In this document: positions 9,501-17,355 of the stretch, in pieces
Layout of the letters: every line of letters starts with the position of its first letter
How positions within the stretch are numbered: the first letter of the stretch is position 1
DNA from: a virus
Length of the DNA: 33,679 nt
Reading direction: 5' to 3' (one strand)
IMG/VR virus record: IMGVR_UViG_3300031576_000214
Span: 1 to 33,679 of that record
Made by a program: the position numbers and the translations under genes
Notes under the pieces: model-generated
What the model was told of the DNA's origin: nothing
Seen by the model: only the letters and a program-made list of their open reading frames with translations
Databases searched by the model: none

Positions 9501-9647
9501 GACATAGTCTAATTGCTTTGCAAATAACCCTTTATCCGGCTCTTGATAAGCAACGGCAACCTTTTCAGGCTCTTTAATTGGCTCGATAGATGTGACTTTA
9601 TCTGAGTCTATGTATTCAAGGATATCCGTAGGTATTTCATTGGCCAT
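3570..9647 (-). CDS. Giant internal virion/polyvalent protein with zincin domain
   Basis: A 2025-aa protein in the place of T7 gp16, the largest ejection protein. Order of parts: a non-enzymatic N-terminus with small-residue hydrophobic stretches (about 180-260); a region about 660-1055 with the polyvalent-protein pattern SGGENYREVL, FVEEIQSDWHQAGRKKGY, WTTGEQQAVRY, VGGEGMKGFYDKIL and ITPQMKESVMAGQPLFQG; a zinc-metallopeptidase-like segment with FIHESAHAFL (HExxH at 1085-1089) and a downstream E-x-F-A-x-G-F-E; a long charged coiled-coil region; and a C-terminal part ending IPMIGKFYYWWFG. I see no transglycosylase motif such as that at the N-terminus of T7 gp16. It overlaps the upstream stop by 11 nt; the SD is GAGG. 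Such proteins travel in the capsid and enter the cell with DNA; the protease role is inferred. Confidence 0.8.
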   Translation of the reverse strand: MANEIPTDILEYIDSDKVTSIEPIKEPEKVAVAYQEPDKGLFAKQLDYVEYLSTIPENREPIESYTGKINTQALNSGVPVDSLNGGTDFVKQNGMWFQNLYTPDKLAEINKLGPIGMLESGKFIYREGLEDVVPYADAISIAKDVNVFRIMQKIQKDPKSATPEEQALIYKYLDTQAQMQIRGFSLGGNIVYNFAKMPKFAIELATVAASWGGLAPVAVGGKVAAQVAKKGIKELIEKGIQRTAQVTARGLLITAAPKTLTTGYVMYAKLGKNITNQYVNDSFAITDKGQAFFKEASIKPTTAVLKAIGQTWIENSTEMAGAFLFKPFKNQVTARLPKGFMAKLDDLTMKTKGVGFAKGVATWGYDGLLEELGEERLSDFLTVATGLDGEITPDKLANALFHYQDPDRWLIDIGVIGLFGGTSLAGARVLDKVTRGQNPEQIQANVANVQALSETQKQNLVNGIERQEIEADGLEYTEQIQNFKAMVGEAIPSETLDANIAIWDAAIQKIAIRTGKTRTEISKEILPVVKRMEAVPAGGLFQSKETPMFYSNLQKTLSEKMPNIATAEQVRGIVKDIKQEEKDWSGLDEFLKANPKPTKEALLNHLKSNEMKLEEITKEEGKFKELNALNRFRQESIEKYGTELSYKWPHEAINELARLQREADAPKSITKFSRWQLSGGENYREVLMMFPDVNLSKDQKELKALNDKYNSGIPLTNEELKRGATLNKLLGSSSISQSMYKGGHWDERNVLAHFRLNDRVDNDGNKVLFVEEIQSDWHQAGRKKGYQGKGKAEFDKYQKEWGKVQIELQEKYKKLNDYKDAVNANEYKDEIKELEKSIEELAPKEMALQEKVNQLSEGARGVPDAPFKKTWHELAFRRIMREAVEKGYDKVGWTTGEQQAVRYKEALLKEVDAIEYIKDKDGSYAVIGTKNGVEKITKENLTESQLSDLIGKDVSKDIIENKGDSLVPLENEEYRGRIEGKSFQVGGEGMKGFYDKILVDYANKFGKKFDSKVEDITLERQDMQFELKDGEKITSFTAHGLEITPQMKESVMAGQPLFQGKRGAFSPEADLIAIFKNADRSTFIHESAHAFLQYYLKNIPDELDAVFKWATVANKPLTELTDAEYVKLQESFATGFEMYLREGKAPNEKLADAFERFKEWLITIYQTIQSIQEAAGLKIELNDDIRKFYDEMLSIPADRVAEIDSDITIEQAIEEQKDQIEERDITLFQNAKQKLEEIKKKRKELIDKYGAEAKLELEDIQAEVEALKVISGISTKLAKEQAVKAFNELPISEIFREKIRLTEESKGMMDRYGVPISVRTKNPNAQALDEWADVLNMTEEQVLEELHKIGSKTQFINEYVKKNIEQTEFEMQGEDIEGSIQKIEERLKKSRTAEVLKTRGMPKPATPQSIYDLNLLVATEKDSAIRDAFESAGEFASSKLTPISTRLGDISPKLKEAIRKFDFRVLQGKKKGLEVIRPFVEKFHKLKLEDMKTLDLALKLSDIIKINEIVDRVGMRNEYDAVVKLLEEIYDETNDVQLGIGYLINYFPRRVKDPIKFMSYIKGTPQWSQIQAEIEEKEKEIGRLMTDEEKAGFISTLIRGFGDGKILLSKPSFTKERMIIELTPDLNLFYKDSAQAIMDYVGAMADAIEARRFFGKSEDDIDKSIGHVVNEMIKQGDITVQDEKLTKQLLKSRFNTKGVSGIWSLYRDFNYLTLLGSPISAITQLEDMGVTLYKAGVFNTLKGLAASLSGKGITVKDLGFEQISQEFTDAKSSSKAVEKLLKWTGFAFMDKLGKETFVNATYEKYKDLANSNNQEFKDQMDDIFGEESGQVMDDLKTGNISQNVKYLMYNELAELQPVSLSEMPEGYTSGGNSRVFYALKSFTIKRMDFMRREVIEQIGDNKLQGVANLGRLMFFLMLTGASADWIKDFLLGRSPEPTDYMVNNIFKMFGFQKWVLYQARREGLMSALGRQILPPFKLFDDIYKDVGRMFNKKPRDIKDWDTWSNIPMIGKFYYWWFGQGSEKKK

Positions 9648-11109
9648 TATTTAACCTCATTTGAATTTGAGTTTGAAGGTTTGATAAAGCCACCTGATTA
9701 TTATATTGAAGCAAAGCATTGTTAGCATATTGAATCACCTTATCTTCTTCACCTTTTGGCACAGTGAATTCAGGCACAAGATTTTTTACATATTGAACGT
9801 AAGAATAATTCGAGGCCTTAGTAGCAATATCCAAATTATCTGTTGAATTTATGTCAGCATCCATTTTTTTTAATTCAACCAAAGTATTTCGATAAAGCTG
9901 CGCCTTAATCATTTTCACATCATCAGGATTTTTAATATTTAAAGTATTAACAATATTGGCAACATGGGTATTGGTTTGGAGTAAAGAAGTATCCGCCATT
10001 GTCTTTTTGCCAATCCCAAACCTTTTAAAGAATCCTAAATCCAAACTAGAACTTTCAATTTTGTTAGTAAGCAATGCCGAAAATTTTGCAAGTTCTTTGT
10101 AATATGCATCTTTATCGACGAACTGATTCTCTGATTTGAAAACCTTATCATAAGTATTAAGAATAGATTCTAAATTATCTTTTTTCCTGTTAGTAATAAC
10201 TCCATCCTTTAATTCAAATTCGTTTATATCTGTCGCTAAATCGATCTGTGCTGTCCTATTTTGAACTAATTGCTGCGGGGTTGTCTGATAAGTAATCACA
10301 TTGTCCAAACCCTTAACCAAGTTAGTGTAAGCCTGTTCATCTAATTGATATTTCTGCATCGTGAGCTGCTTGTTCTCTCTAACATCCTCAAGCACATCTA
10401 CAACCGCGTTATAATTTGATTGAATATGATTCTGTGCATAACCCATGATTGAGTAGTAGCCCATATTTTCGTACCGATCTCGAAACATTGCCTTTTGAGT
10501 ATCGGTATAAACAGGGTTTCCATTGCTGTCATAAGCATTTCGATTCTCATATTGTTTTTTAACAAGTAATGTCGCATCGTTGTATGCAATAGCCCTTCTA
10601 ACTCTTTCAGGCTCGGTTAAATTTGTTTCCTCATAACCAGCCTGGAATGTCGATCCTAAAACTTCAACCGCATTATCAGAAGTCGCCAAAGCTAATTCTC
10701 TTTGCCGGTCTACCCAAATTCTTTCCTTCTTTTCAAACTCATTTCTTTTCACACGTTCATTTACACCCGAACCAAAAATCTCAACTTCGGCCATTACCCT
10801 AGCTTTCTGGGGAGAATCAGGCACACTTGCATAAATAGTTTTAAGTCCCTTATCCACATTCGTAATGTAGGCTTTATAATCGTTCGGGCTGGCTATTTGA
10901 GCATTCGTAATGGTTTGCTTGGCTTTCATTTCAAGTAAATCAGCCAATGACTTTTCTTCTTTGGCTTTGCGTTCTAAGAATATTTCGACATTCTTATCAA
11001 CAATCTCGACACCTTTTTGCTGTAGTTTCCCAGCATATTCCATGATCCCAGTATCGGGGGCCATTGGCTTTACATCAGCCTGAACTTGCTCTTTGTATAT
11101 TTGTGCCAT
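9637..11109 (-). CDS. Internal virion protein (T7 gp15 position)
   Basis: A 490-aa protein, largely helical and charged, with many Asn/Gln/Lys residues and no signal peptide. It opens with MAQIYKEQVQADVKP and a heptad-like stretch (residues about 28-65). Position between a gp14-like gene and a giant gp16-like gene, plus size and composition, make it the counterpart of the middle ejection protein that helps form the trans-envelope channel. It starts by TAATG overlap with the upstream gene. Assignment rests mainly on gene order. Confidence 0.65.
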   Translation of the reverse strand: MAQIYKEQVQADVKPMAPDTGIMEYAGKLQQKGVEIVDKNVEIFLERKAKEEKSLADLLEMKAKQTITNAQIASPNDYKAYITNVDKGLKTIYASVPDSPQKARVMAEVEIFGSGVNERVKRNEFEKKERIWVDRQRELALATSDNAVEVLGSTFQAGYEETNLTEPERVRRAIAYNDATLLVKKQYENRNAYDSNGNPVYTDTQKAMFRDRYENMGYYSIMGYAQNHIQSNYNAVVDVLEDVRENKQLTMQKYQLDEQAYTNLVKGLDNVITYQTTPQQLVQNRTAQIDLATDINEFELKDGVITNRKKDNLESILNTYDKVFKSENQFVDKDAYYKELAKFSALLTNKIESSSLDLGFFKRFGIGKKTMADTSLLQTNTHVANIVNTLNIKNPDDVKMIKAQLYRNTLVELKKMDADINSTDNLDIATKASNYSYVQYVKNLVPEFTVPKGEEDKVIQYANNALLQYNNQVALSNLQTQIQMRLNNGQ

Positions 11110-12098
11110 TATGCCCTCGCTCTCTTAATTAAAGTCCTGACATATTTTACATCCCCGACTTGTAATCCTTTTATTTCTTTTTTCAACAAAGCATAAACCT
11201 GTTTATCAGTCATTCCTTTATCAATCGCATCTTGAATCGGTTGAATTTTAATTTCAGGGATAGCCGTATTCTTTTCAACTTTCGCCACAAGCATAGGATT
11301 ATTTACTAAGGTGATTGTCTTAACGCTCGCAATATAGTCCTTAGCCTCTTGCTCAGTAATATTTAACTTATTAGAAATAGCTCTAGGGTCTTTGCCCTCT
11401 TTTACAAGTTTATCTATTTCCCTTTTTACTTCGGGTTTCATTTCTCTTATGTTTGGCTTCACTGGCTGCTCTTTAATTTCAGGCTTTAAAAGCTCGGTGG
11501 TAACTTGACTGATTTTAGGTTCTTCAATCGGAATCTTTTTGTCAGTAGGCTTCGGAACCTCGCCAGGCTTAACTGGTATTTCCTCTTTTTTAGGAGGCAA
11601 TTCCGGCCCAATAGTCTTTTTGTATTTATCGAATACCGCACCTGCCGCACCAAAGCCAGAGATTAAATCACTGATTTTGTACCAGAATTTAGCGTCCTTA
11701 ATACTTTCCGCACCTGCTCGAATTCTATTCGCATCAACTCTTAACAAGTCTGCTTGATAGGCAGCGTTCTTTTGTAACTGTGCGATATCTTTTCCGAAGG
11801 CTTCCGAGGACATCTCTATATTCCCGCCACCTTCGCCCACTTTCACATGCCGCCTAGATTGACCATAGGTATAACCACCCACCGCTTCACTAAATTGCTC
11901 TCTCATTAAATTAGCCTGTTGTTGTGACTGTAATTGCATATTGCTCGCTACATTATCCTGATAATCTGCCTGTAATTTTAATTTTTCATAATCAACATCC
12001 ATCGCTGTAAAATTAAGAACAGTAGATGCGATCTTGGAACCACCAAGCAATGTAGTGTTTAGATTTGCTCCTGAAAAAATGTCTAATTCTTCGGCCAT
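11109..12098 (-). CDS. Internal virion protein (T7 gp14 position)
   Basis: A 329-aa protein with a helical, Gln-rich N-terminal half (QLQSQQQANLMREQF, about residues 55-69) that includes the glycine-rich stretch EGGGN, and a short apolar stretch around 143-155 (ISDLISGFGAAGAVF). A Pro/Lys/Glu-rich linker follows (about 165-225), then a charged C-terminal part. Members of the smallest ejection-protein class often look like this in T7-like phages. A strong SD (AAGGGGAGATT) precedes ATG 12098. The C-terminal segment with ISNKLNITEQEAKDYI resembles a small helical DNA-binding-like repeat, but this is not claimed. Confidence 0.6.
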   Translation of the reverse strand: MAEELDIFSGANLNTTLLGGSKIASTVLNFTAMDVDYEKLKLQADYQDNVASNMQLQSQQQANLMREQFSEAVGGYTYGQSRRHVKVGEGGGNIEMSSEAFGKDIAQLQKNAAYQADLLRVDANRIRAGAESIKDAKFWYKISDLISGFGAAGAVFDKYKKTIGPELPPKKEEIPVKPGEVPKPTDKKIPIEEPKISQVTTELLKPEIKEQPVKPNIREMKPEVKREIDKLVKEGKDPRAISNKLNITEQEAKDYIASVKTITLVNNPMLVAKVEKNTAIPEIKIQPIQDAIDKGMTDKQVYALLKKEIKGLQVGDVKYVRTLIKRARA

Positions 12099-12107
12099 AA
12101 TCTCCCC

Positions 12108-14798
12108 TTATTTATCTCCAAAGTTTAAGTTAAGCAGTAAACTCAATACTTCTACATAATCAAACGTGCCAGTAATATTGAATCGACAATCCCTGCCATA
12201 TCCTGTCACACCATAGAAATCATATCGATCATCCGCTTTCTCTAAAGTTTGACCGCAAAATGTTAATCTGGGCGTATCCGCAGTCGTGATCGTCGCCTTG
12301 GCAATTCTCTTTTCGATATTCTCAGTCTGGCCATTAATCGCAATTTTGGTGCTTATTAACTCGTAATCAAAATCTAACCCGATAAATATCGGAGCCGTAG
12401 GGACAGATGTTAAAGTTATTTGACCGCCTTTAACAAAATAAGAACCAAAATTTGTTTCATCATTGAAAACGCGGACATAATAACCGTTGTAATCAGATAG
12501 CCCAGTTATCACGTCACTCAAAGACGAATCTTCTATTGTGTTATCTGTTCTTTCAAATTCAAGTTTTTCCAAATAAATAACATCTTTTCGATCAACTAAA
12601 ACATAGGTATCGCTCACAAGATTTGTTATATCTATAAAAAGGCCATCGGTAACAAACCTGACTGGTGAATTAATATCCTGATCCAAAAGGATACAGATAA
12701 CTACCATCGTGCCATCTTCTTTTGGCATGTAAATAAAATTCCCAACGTCTTTACTTGAATTGTAATCAACCGCAATCCCTATTGGGTCTTCAATTAAACT
12801 TGTCAAAAGAGAAAATGAACTGGAAATATAATTCCCTTGATCGTTATTAAAAACAAACCCCAATAAACTCTTACCATTCTTTTCCACAAACAAAGTAGTC
12901 CCTGCGATATCCACCGGCTTGATTGTGTCAATAGAACCATTCGATGTGCTTTTAATAAAAGTTATCGTATCGGGAGTGGTAGAACCTTCTGGGATAATCC
13001 ATTCCGCACCTGCGGTAAATAATTGGATGCCTCTATTTGGATAAATATTTACAATTTCATCCACTTGCTCAGATGAAATCGTTGCTGCGATCCCATCATT
13101 TGCATAATTCCCCACATTCTCAAAAGTATTGAATTGCCCCACCCTCGAAGCCCATACAGTATTAGGTTTCCCTTTAGAGCCACCAAACCAAAGCCTCTGG
13201 TCGTTAAACATACAAGTCGTCGGCCATCCGCGCGTATCACTCCATGCAATTTCATAACCTGTGATATATTGCCAGTCCCCGGAAGCTATTACGCTTGTGT
13301 CATAAAAAGGTATTATTGTAAAACCCTGGACTTCTGTTGAACTTAAAAATTCAGTGATTCTAAGCCTTCCCCCACCACCATCGATTATTTGGCCCAAACT
13401 TGCAGCAGTAAATGCCGCGCCACTGGCGGTCATTTTCACAGTTCCTTCTTCTGCATCCGGAGTTAAGGTGAAAGCAGGAAAACTAATAACTTCGGATTCA
13501 AATAGAACAAAAGGGATATCTTCTAAAGGAAAATCAGAAAATGCCCATTGTATTTGAACCTTTGAAGTCACCAAAGGATTTGTAGTCGTATGATTTAAAG
13601 TCAATTCATCAACCGTAATCGATACATTTGGATTAACCGCAGTAACTATGGCCAATTCTGATCCCGCAGATGAAGAAACAATAACCTCATCACCCACCTG
13701 GAATGCAACAGTATTAACCATAGTTAAAACAATATTGAATCCAATCGTGGGGTCATTAGTATACGGCTCGCTTGCAAATGATCTTTGTAATTGCTTTACA
13801 GGCATCTCAGGATGAGTGAAAACCATTGTATCTTCCGCTTGAGCAGTTTTTAATGTTCTAAAGTAAATATCTAATAAACCTGTAGCTACAACCGTCGCTG
13901 ACAAGACATCGTCATCATAAATGTCAATGCTTTCATTTTTTAAAACCAAAACATATTTTTGTTGATTATTAAATACAAACGCTTCCAATTTTGCAGTTGT
14001 CGAAACAGGGTTGTCGTAGGCCGTCCAGTTGTATAGGACGAGCCGAGAATTAACTAAGGTAGGAGCATAAAGTCTCAGGTATCGATAAGAATCGTTAATC
14101 GTTGTTATAAAATCCTGTTCAGTATCAGTCAGCGCGTGATCGCCTAAATTAGTCCAAACAATCGCGTTTTGACTTCCCTGGACTTTAACTTGAACTAAAA
14201 TATCGTCATAAGTAAATGCAAAATGCGCCGAACTCGTATAATTCGTACCGCCATTTGTTATAACCGTGCTTGTAACAGTCCCCGCAGTATTAACAATCGC
14301 AGTTATTACTGCGCCACTCCCGCGCGGGTCTAAGACTTCCAAAGTCAAATTATTCATTCCAATTCCACCATCAATAATAATCACGCTTGTGATAACACCC
14401 GCCGTAATAAAAACCTCAAGGATAGGCTGCCTGATTTGAAAGTAAGCATTTTCTAAAAATGATTTATAAATATTTATTGACGATCCATAATCAAATCTAA
14501 TAAGTTCATTTGTCCCACCCGTTGCCGCAGAAAAGAAAATATTATTAAAATCGGTTATGTATGAAGTCGTCCCACCTATAAAATTTGTAACGGTTGGAAC
14601 CAGTGCCAGTTTATTCGTGGCAATCTTATCGATTCTTTTCGTGCCCCCACGCACCCTCACTGAACCATAAGGGCTGCTCACCATGTTTTTAATAAATGAC
14701 GCGGAAGAATCCAAGATAGCGATATCTTGTCTCTCTAAAAGTTTTTCGTTTATCTCGCCCTTGCTGAATTTAAACTTCTTTTGTTTTGATTGAGGCAT
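12108..14798 (-). CDS. Tail tubular protein B (gp12-like nozzle)
   Basis: An 896-aa, beta-rich protein immediately after tail tubular protein A. The N-terminus (FKFSKGEINEKLLERQDIA, then a stretch ending SPYGSVRVRGGTKR) is the typical opening of T7 gp12-type proteins, and the 896-residue length fits (T7 gp12 is about 790). It would form the hexameric nozzle through which DNA leaves. Internal regions such as WSDTRGWPTTCMFNDQRLWF at about 515-534 match the family's conserved DQRLWF-type motif. The SD is AGAGG before ATG 14798. Confidence 0.85.
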   Translation of the reverse strand: MPQSKQKKFKFSKGEINEKLLERQDIAILDSSASFIKNMVSSPYGSVRVRGGTKRIDKIATNKLALVPTVTNFIGGTTSYITDFNNIFFSAATGGTNELIRFDYGSSINIYKSFLENAYFQIRQPILEVFITAGVITSVIIIDGGIGMNNLTLEVLDPRGSGAVITAIVNTAGTVTSTVITNGGTNYTSSAHFAFTYDDILVQVKVQGSQNAIVWTNLGDHALTDTEQDFITTINDSYRYLRLYAPTLVNSRLVLYNWTAYDNPVSTTAKLEAFVFNNQQKYVLVLKNESIDIYDDDVLSATVVATGLLDIYFRTLKTAQAEDTMVFTHPEMPVKQLQRSFASEPYTNDPTIGFNIVLTMVNTVAFQVGDEVIVSSSAGSELAIVTAVNPNVSITVDELTLNHTTTNPLVTSKVQIQWAFSDFPLEDIPFVLFESEVISFPAFTLTPDAEEGTVKMTASGAAFTAASLGQIIDGGGGRLRITEFLSSTEVQGFTIIPFYDTSVIASGDWQYITGYEIAWSDTRGWPTTCMFNDQRLWFGGSKGKPNTVWASRVGQFNTFENVGNYANDGIAATISSEQVDEIVNIYPNRGIQLFTAGAEWIIPEGSTTPDTITFIKSTSNGSIDTIKPVDIAGTTLFVEKNGKSLLGFVFNNDQGNYISSSFSLLTSLIEDPIGIAVDYNSSKDVGNFIYMPKEDGTMVVICILLDQDINSPVRFVTDGLFIDITNLVSDTYVLVDRKDVIYLEKLEFERTDNTIEDSSLSDVITGLSDYNGYYVRVFNDETNFGSYFVKGGQITLTSVPTAPIFIGLDFDYELISTKIAINGQTENIEKRIAKATITTADTPRLTFCGQTLEKADDRYDFYGVTGYGRDCRFNITGTFDYVEVLSLLLNLNFGDK

Positions 14799-14800
14799 GT

Positions 14801-15421
14801 TTAGCCTCTAATTTGCGTGAATGGCGATGCCTTAACAATCCTCGTAGGGTCTTGTTTTGCGTCGATATTTCTTGCAATGGATAGCATAAATTGTTCTTCT
14901 TTAATGAGTTTTTCCTCTAACTGTCCATCACCCGTCAGATTGAAACAAAGATCAACTGCCAATTTATATTTAAAGTAATCCACAAAATATTTTGGGAATT
15001 CAACCTCGTCAACTATTGCCTGATACCATAAGAATACTTTCGCAGCATCAGTATTTATGTATTTTGGATAAGATTCATATTGCCTAATCGGATTCTGATA
15101 ATTTGGGTCAGTAAAAATATTTCTTATTGTCAGCATATTAACAGGAGTCGTGTAATTGTATTTATACTTGTCCGTATCATCAGCCACAACCTGGCTAGAT
15201 GTTATTTCAATACGCCGCCTAATAAATCTCCATGAATAACCAGAAAGACACGCCAATAAAGTAGTGCCATAAATCCGATTTACTTTTTGGACAAGCTCGC
15301 TTGTGGCATCGTTAAAATCGATCTCATCAGGAACCCCCAAAAGAAATAGGGCCAGATTTTTTATATCCGGCGGCTCTTGGCCGAGTGAAGACCCATAAAA
15401 AGAAATTCCGTATAGCGCCAT
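14801..15421 (-). CDS. Tail tubular protein A (gp11-like adaptor)
   Basis: A 206-aa protein with the pattern of T7 gp11-type adaptors: an early helix pair, LLACLSGYSWRFIRRRIEI at about 55-73, a YKYNYTTPVNMLTIRNIF segment, then FPKYFVDYFKYKLAVDLCFNLTGD and a helical C-terminus. It would form the dodecameric ring between portal and nozzle. It lies two bases before the gp12-like gene, the conserved order. ATG 15421 has the SD AAAGGATG. Confidence 0.85.
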   Translation of the reverse strand: MALYGISFYGSSLGQEPPDIKNLALFLLGVPDEIDFNDATSELVQKVNRIYGTTLLACLSGYSWRFIRRRIEITSSQVVADDTDKYKYNYTTPVNMLTIRNIFTDPNYQNPIRQYESYPKYINTDAAKVFLWYQAIVDEVEFPKYFVDYFKYKLAVDLCFNLTGDGQLEEKLIKEEQFMLSIARNIDAKQDPTRIVKASPFTQIRG

Positions 15422-15441
15422 TCTTCATCCTTTGCCTGCTC

Positions 15442-15639
15442 TTATTTAAAAACTACTCTAGCCAAAACCCCCATCACAAAACCACCCACGCCCATTGCGC
15501 CAGTTAAGACAGTGATAAATCGCTCATGCCTCGAAACTGTCTTTACCATCCCATCATCACCCATTAATATATTCTTTATTACGGCAATGTCAGAAGCCAT
15601 TTGATTTATTGTTCTATTACTTGCCATTGTTCTACCCAT
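15442..15639 (-). CDS. Small coiled-coil protein with C-terminal membrane segment
   Basis: A 65-aa protein: a helical N-terminus (NQMASDIAVIKNIL), a polar turn, SRHERFITVLTGAMG, then a C-terminal membrane segment ending VLARVVFK. This layout resembles XhlA/haemolysin-type small phage membrane proteins or a minor holin. The start is set at ATG 15639, one base after the upstream stop, with GAGAA in front; a longer frame from 15693 lies within the upstream gene. It sits apart from the main lysis cassette, so a second holin function is only a possibility. Confidence 0.5.
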   Translation of the reverse strand: MGRTMASNRTINQMASDIAVIKNILMGDDGMVKTVSRHERFITVLTGAMGVGGFVMGVLARVVFK

Positions 15640-15640
15640 A

Positions 15641-15838
15641 TCATTCTCTGTAAAATATTTTTGAACCAATAACAAGTTTATCTCTATCAGCAATCATTTC
15701 ATCCACATTAGCTTCTGTATAAGTTTGCGAATAATCACTTACTGCCTGCTCTGCAATGAACGCAGTTTTTGCTTGTGCATCAGTTTGTCCGGTCGAAATA
15801 ACCGCTTGTCCTATTTTATTTTTTAATGTCCAACTCAT
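15641..15838 (-). CDS. Small unknown protein of the appendage block
   Basis: A 65-aa protein beginning MSWTLKNKIGQAV, with a central helical acidic region and ending KIFYRE. ATG 15838 overlaps the upstream stop (ATGA) and has GAGG about 9 nt upstream; the longer frame from 15865 would start inside the upstream gene. No family recognised. Its position suggests a chaperone or minor structural component of the adjacent fibre protein, an inference from context only. Confidence 0.55.
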   Translation of the reverse strand: MSWTLKNKIGQAVISTGQTDAQAKTAFIAEQAVSDYSQTYTEANVDEMIADRDKLVIGSKIFYRE

Positions 15839-17355
15839 GTTAAATACCTCGCTTTTATTGACCAATCTATAACATTGCCCACGACAGTCATCGTTCCGTT
15901 AGCAGTTACTATCGTTTGAGTGGCAGAACCGCCAACTAATTCAGCCCCATCACCATCAATAGTTTTCGTTAATCCATCTGTGTTTACTATAAACAGTTCC
16001 CTGCCTAAACCTGCCCCAGAACCTATGCTGGGCAAAGTTATAGTAATCGTTCCAGTGCAATATAACGCTTGGTCAGAAGGCGATACTGTATAATTTGCAC
16101 TTACATCAGTGAACCCCGTTAATGTTAAAGCCCGTCTAAAAATGCCTGCTGTGCCTGTAATTGTTTGAGAAATATTATTCCCATAAGCAAAGAATCCTTG
16201 AACATTAAGGGTTGCGGTTGGTGCAAAAGAAACGTTGTAACGAGTGAATCGGCAATCAGTTAAATTAGTCGCACTAACGGTAAATAAAATACTAGAACAT
16301 CTAAAGAATTCAACCGTGTCCCATGTGCAACCATCTACGTTTATTGCAATGCTTGAATTCAAAACATTGACTCTCGTTATATTGCAAACAGAAGTTGCGT
16401 TAGCTCCTACCGAAAATGTACATGAAGAAAATCTGCTCCTCATAATGCCAACCGTCGAACCGTTTGCACTTTGACCAACATCCGCATTCATTTCAATCAC
16501 GGAACTTTCGATATTAAAACTTACAGGAGCGTTGCTTGAATGAGCATAAGAAAAACCTCTGATAATAGAACTTCTAAAAAAAACACTGGTGTTATCCCCA
16601 GCTAAAAAAACAGTAGAACCGCTCTGCACAAAATTGCTATGAAATTGACCGTTAAGTCTATCGCCATCAAAAGTCCCGTTGTCGAAAGTATTTTCTCGAA
16701 ATACAGCACTTACACCAGCGTTTAAAAGTCCGACGTATGAACCATCTGTATTTATTTTATTGTTATAAAATTGGGCCCTATTTATCGGATAATAATCTAA
16801 CTGCCAGCTTGGCATTTTATTATTGAATTGGTCATAAACAAAATTAGTAGAGCCGTTATCTGAATTGTAATCAGCGTCTAAATAAATATGAATATAACTT
16901 GAATCTGGTATCGGCACATTTAGCCAATTCACTGCGTCGCCGTCTGGCTCAGTGCCTACAGCACCTGTTAGATTTTCCCAGTGTTGCAAATTCCAAATCA
17001 CAATCTCACCAATCGCGGGCGTTAAAGTCGAACGCCATATCCCTAACTGACCTGCATAATCTAACTGCCAATCAGGCACATCGGTTTCAATCAGACATTT
17101 CTCCTCAAAAGCATTAGTCGATACTGCTCTTACAATAATTTGCTCTGTAGCATTATTAGTAGAGTTTATTCGATAGTCTGTAACACGATATACTTTTCCA
17201 ACGACTAAAGAATTTGTGCTTTTTAATGTTTGTAAACTAGCCGCCGTTAAATCAAAAGGGGTCCCCGTAAAACCATCAGCAGTCACTACCCCATTAACCG
17301 TTAGTGCCCCTTGTATCGAATATGTCAAACCATTTTTAATTAAATTATACGCCAT
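15835..17355 (-). CDS. Appendage/fibre protein, beta-helix-like
   Basis: A 506-aa protein. An N-terminal domain contains LVVGKVYRVTDYR, a pattern common in phage appendage proteins. A long central region of short alternating beta runs with regularly spaced Asn/Ser/Thr and N-x-F/S-S-V units follows (about 200-400), suggesting a right-handed beta-helix. The C-terminal module (residues about 420-506, ending NVIDWSIKARYLT) also occurs in the 175-aa protein upstream. The start is ATG 17355 with GGAGG upstream and a TAATG overlap; the TTG at 17370 lies inside the SD. It is probably a receptor-binding or head-fibre protein. Confidence 0.65.
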   Translation of the reverse strand: MAYNLIKNGLTYSIQGALTVNGVVTADGFTGTPFDLTAASLQTLKSTNSLVVGKVYRVTDYRINSTNNATEQIIVRAVSTNAFEEKCLIETDVPDWQLDYAGQLGIWRSTLTPAIGEIVIWNLQHWENLTGAVGTEPDGDAVNWLNVPIPDSSYIHIYLDADYNSDNGSTNFVYDQFNNKMPSWQLDYYPINRAQFYNNKINTDGSYVGLLNAGVSAVFRENTFDNGTFDGDRLNGQFHSNFVQSGSTVFLAGDNTSVFFRSSIIRGFSYAHSSNAPVSFNIESSVIEMNADVGQSANGSTVGIMRSRFSSCTFSVGANATSVCNITRVNVLNSSIAINVDGCTWDTVEFFRCSSILFTVSATNLTDCRFTRYNVSFAPTATLNVQGFFAYGNNISQTITGTAGIFRRALTLTGFTDVSANYTVSPSDQALYCTGTITITLPSIGSGAGLGRELFIVNTDGLTKTIDGDGAELVGGSATQTIVTANGTMTVVGNVIDWSIKARYLT

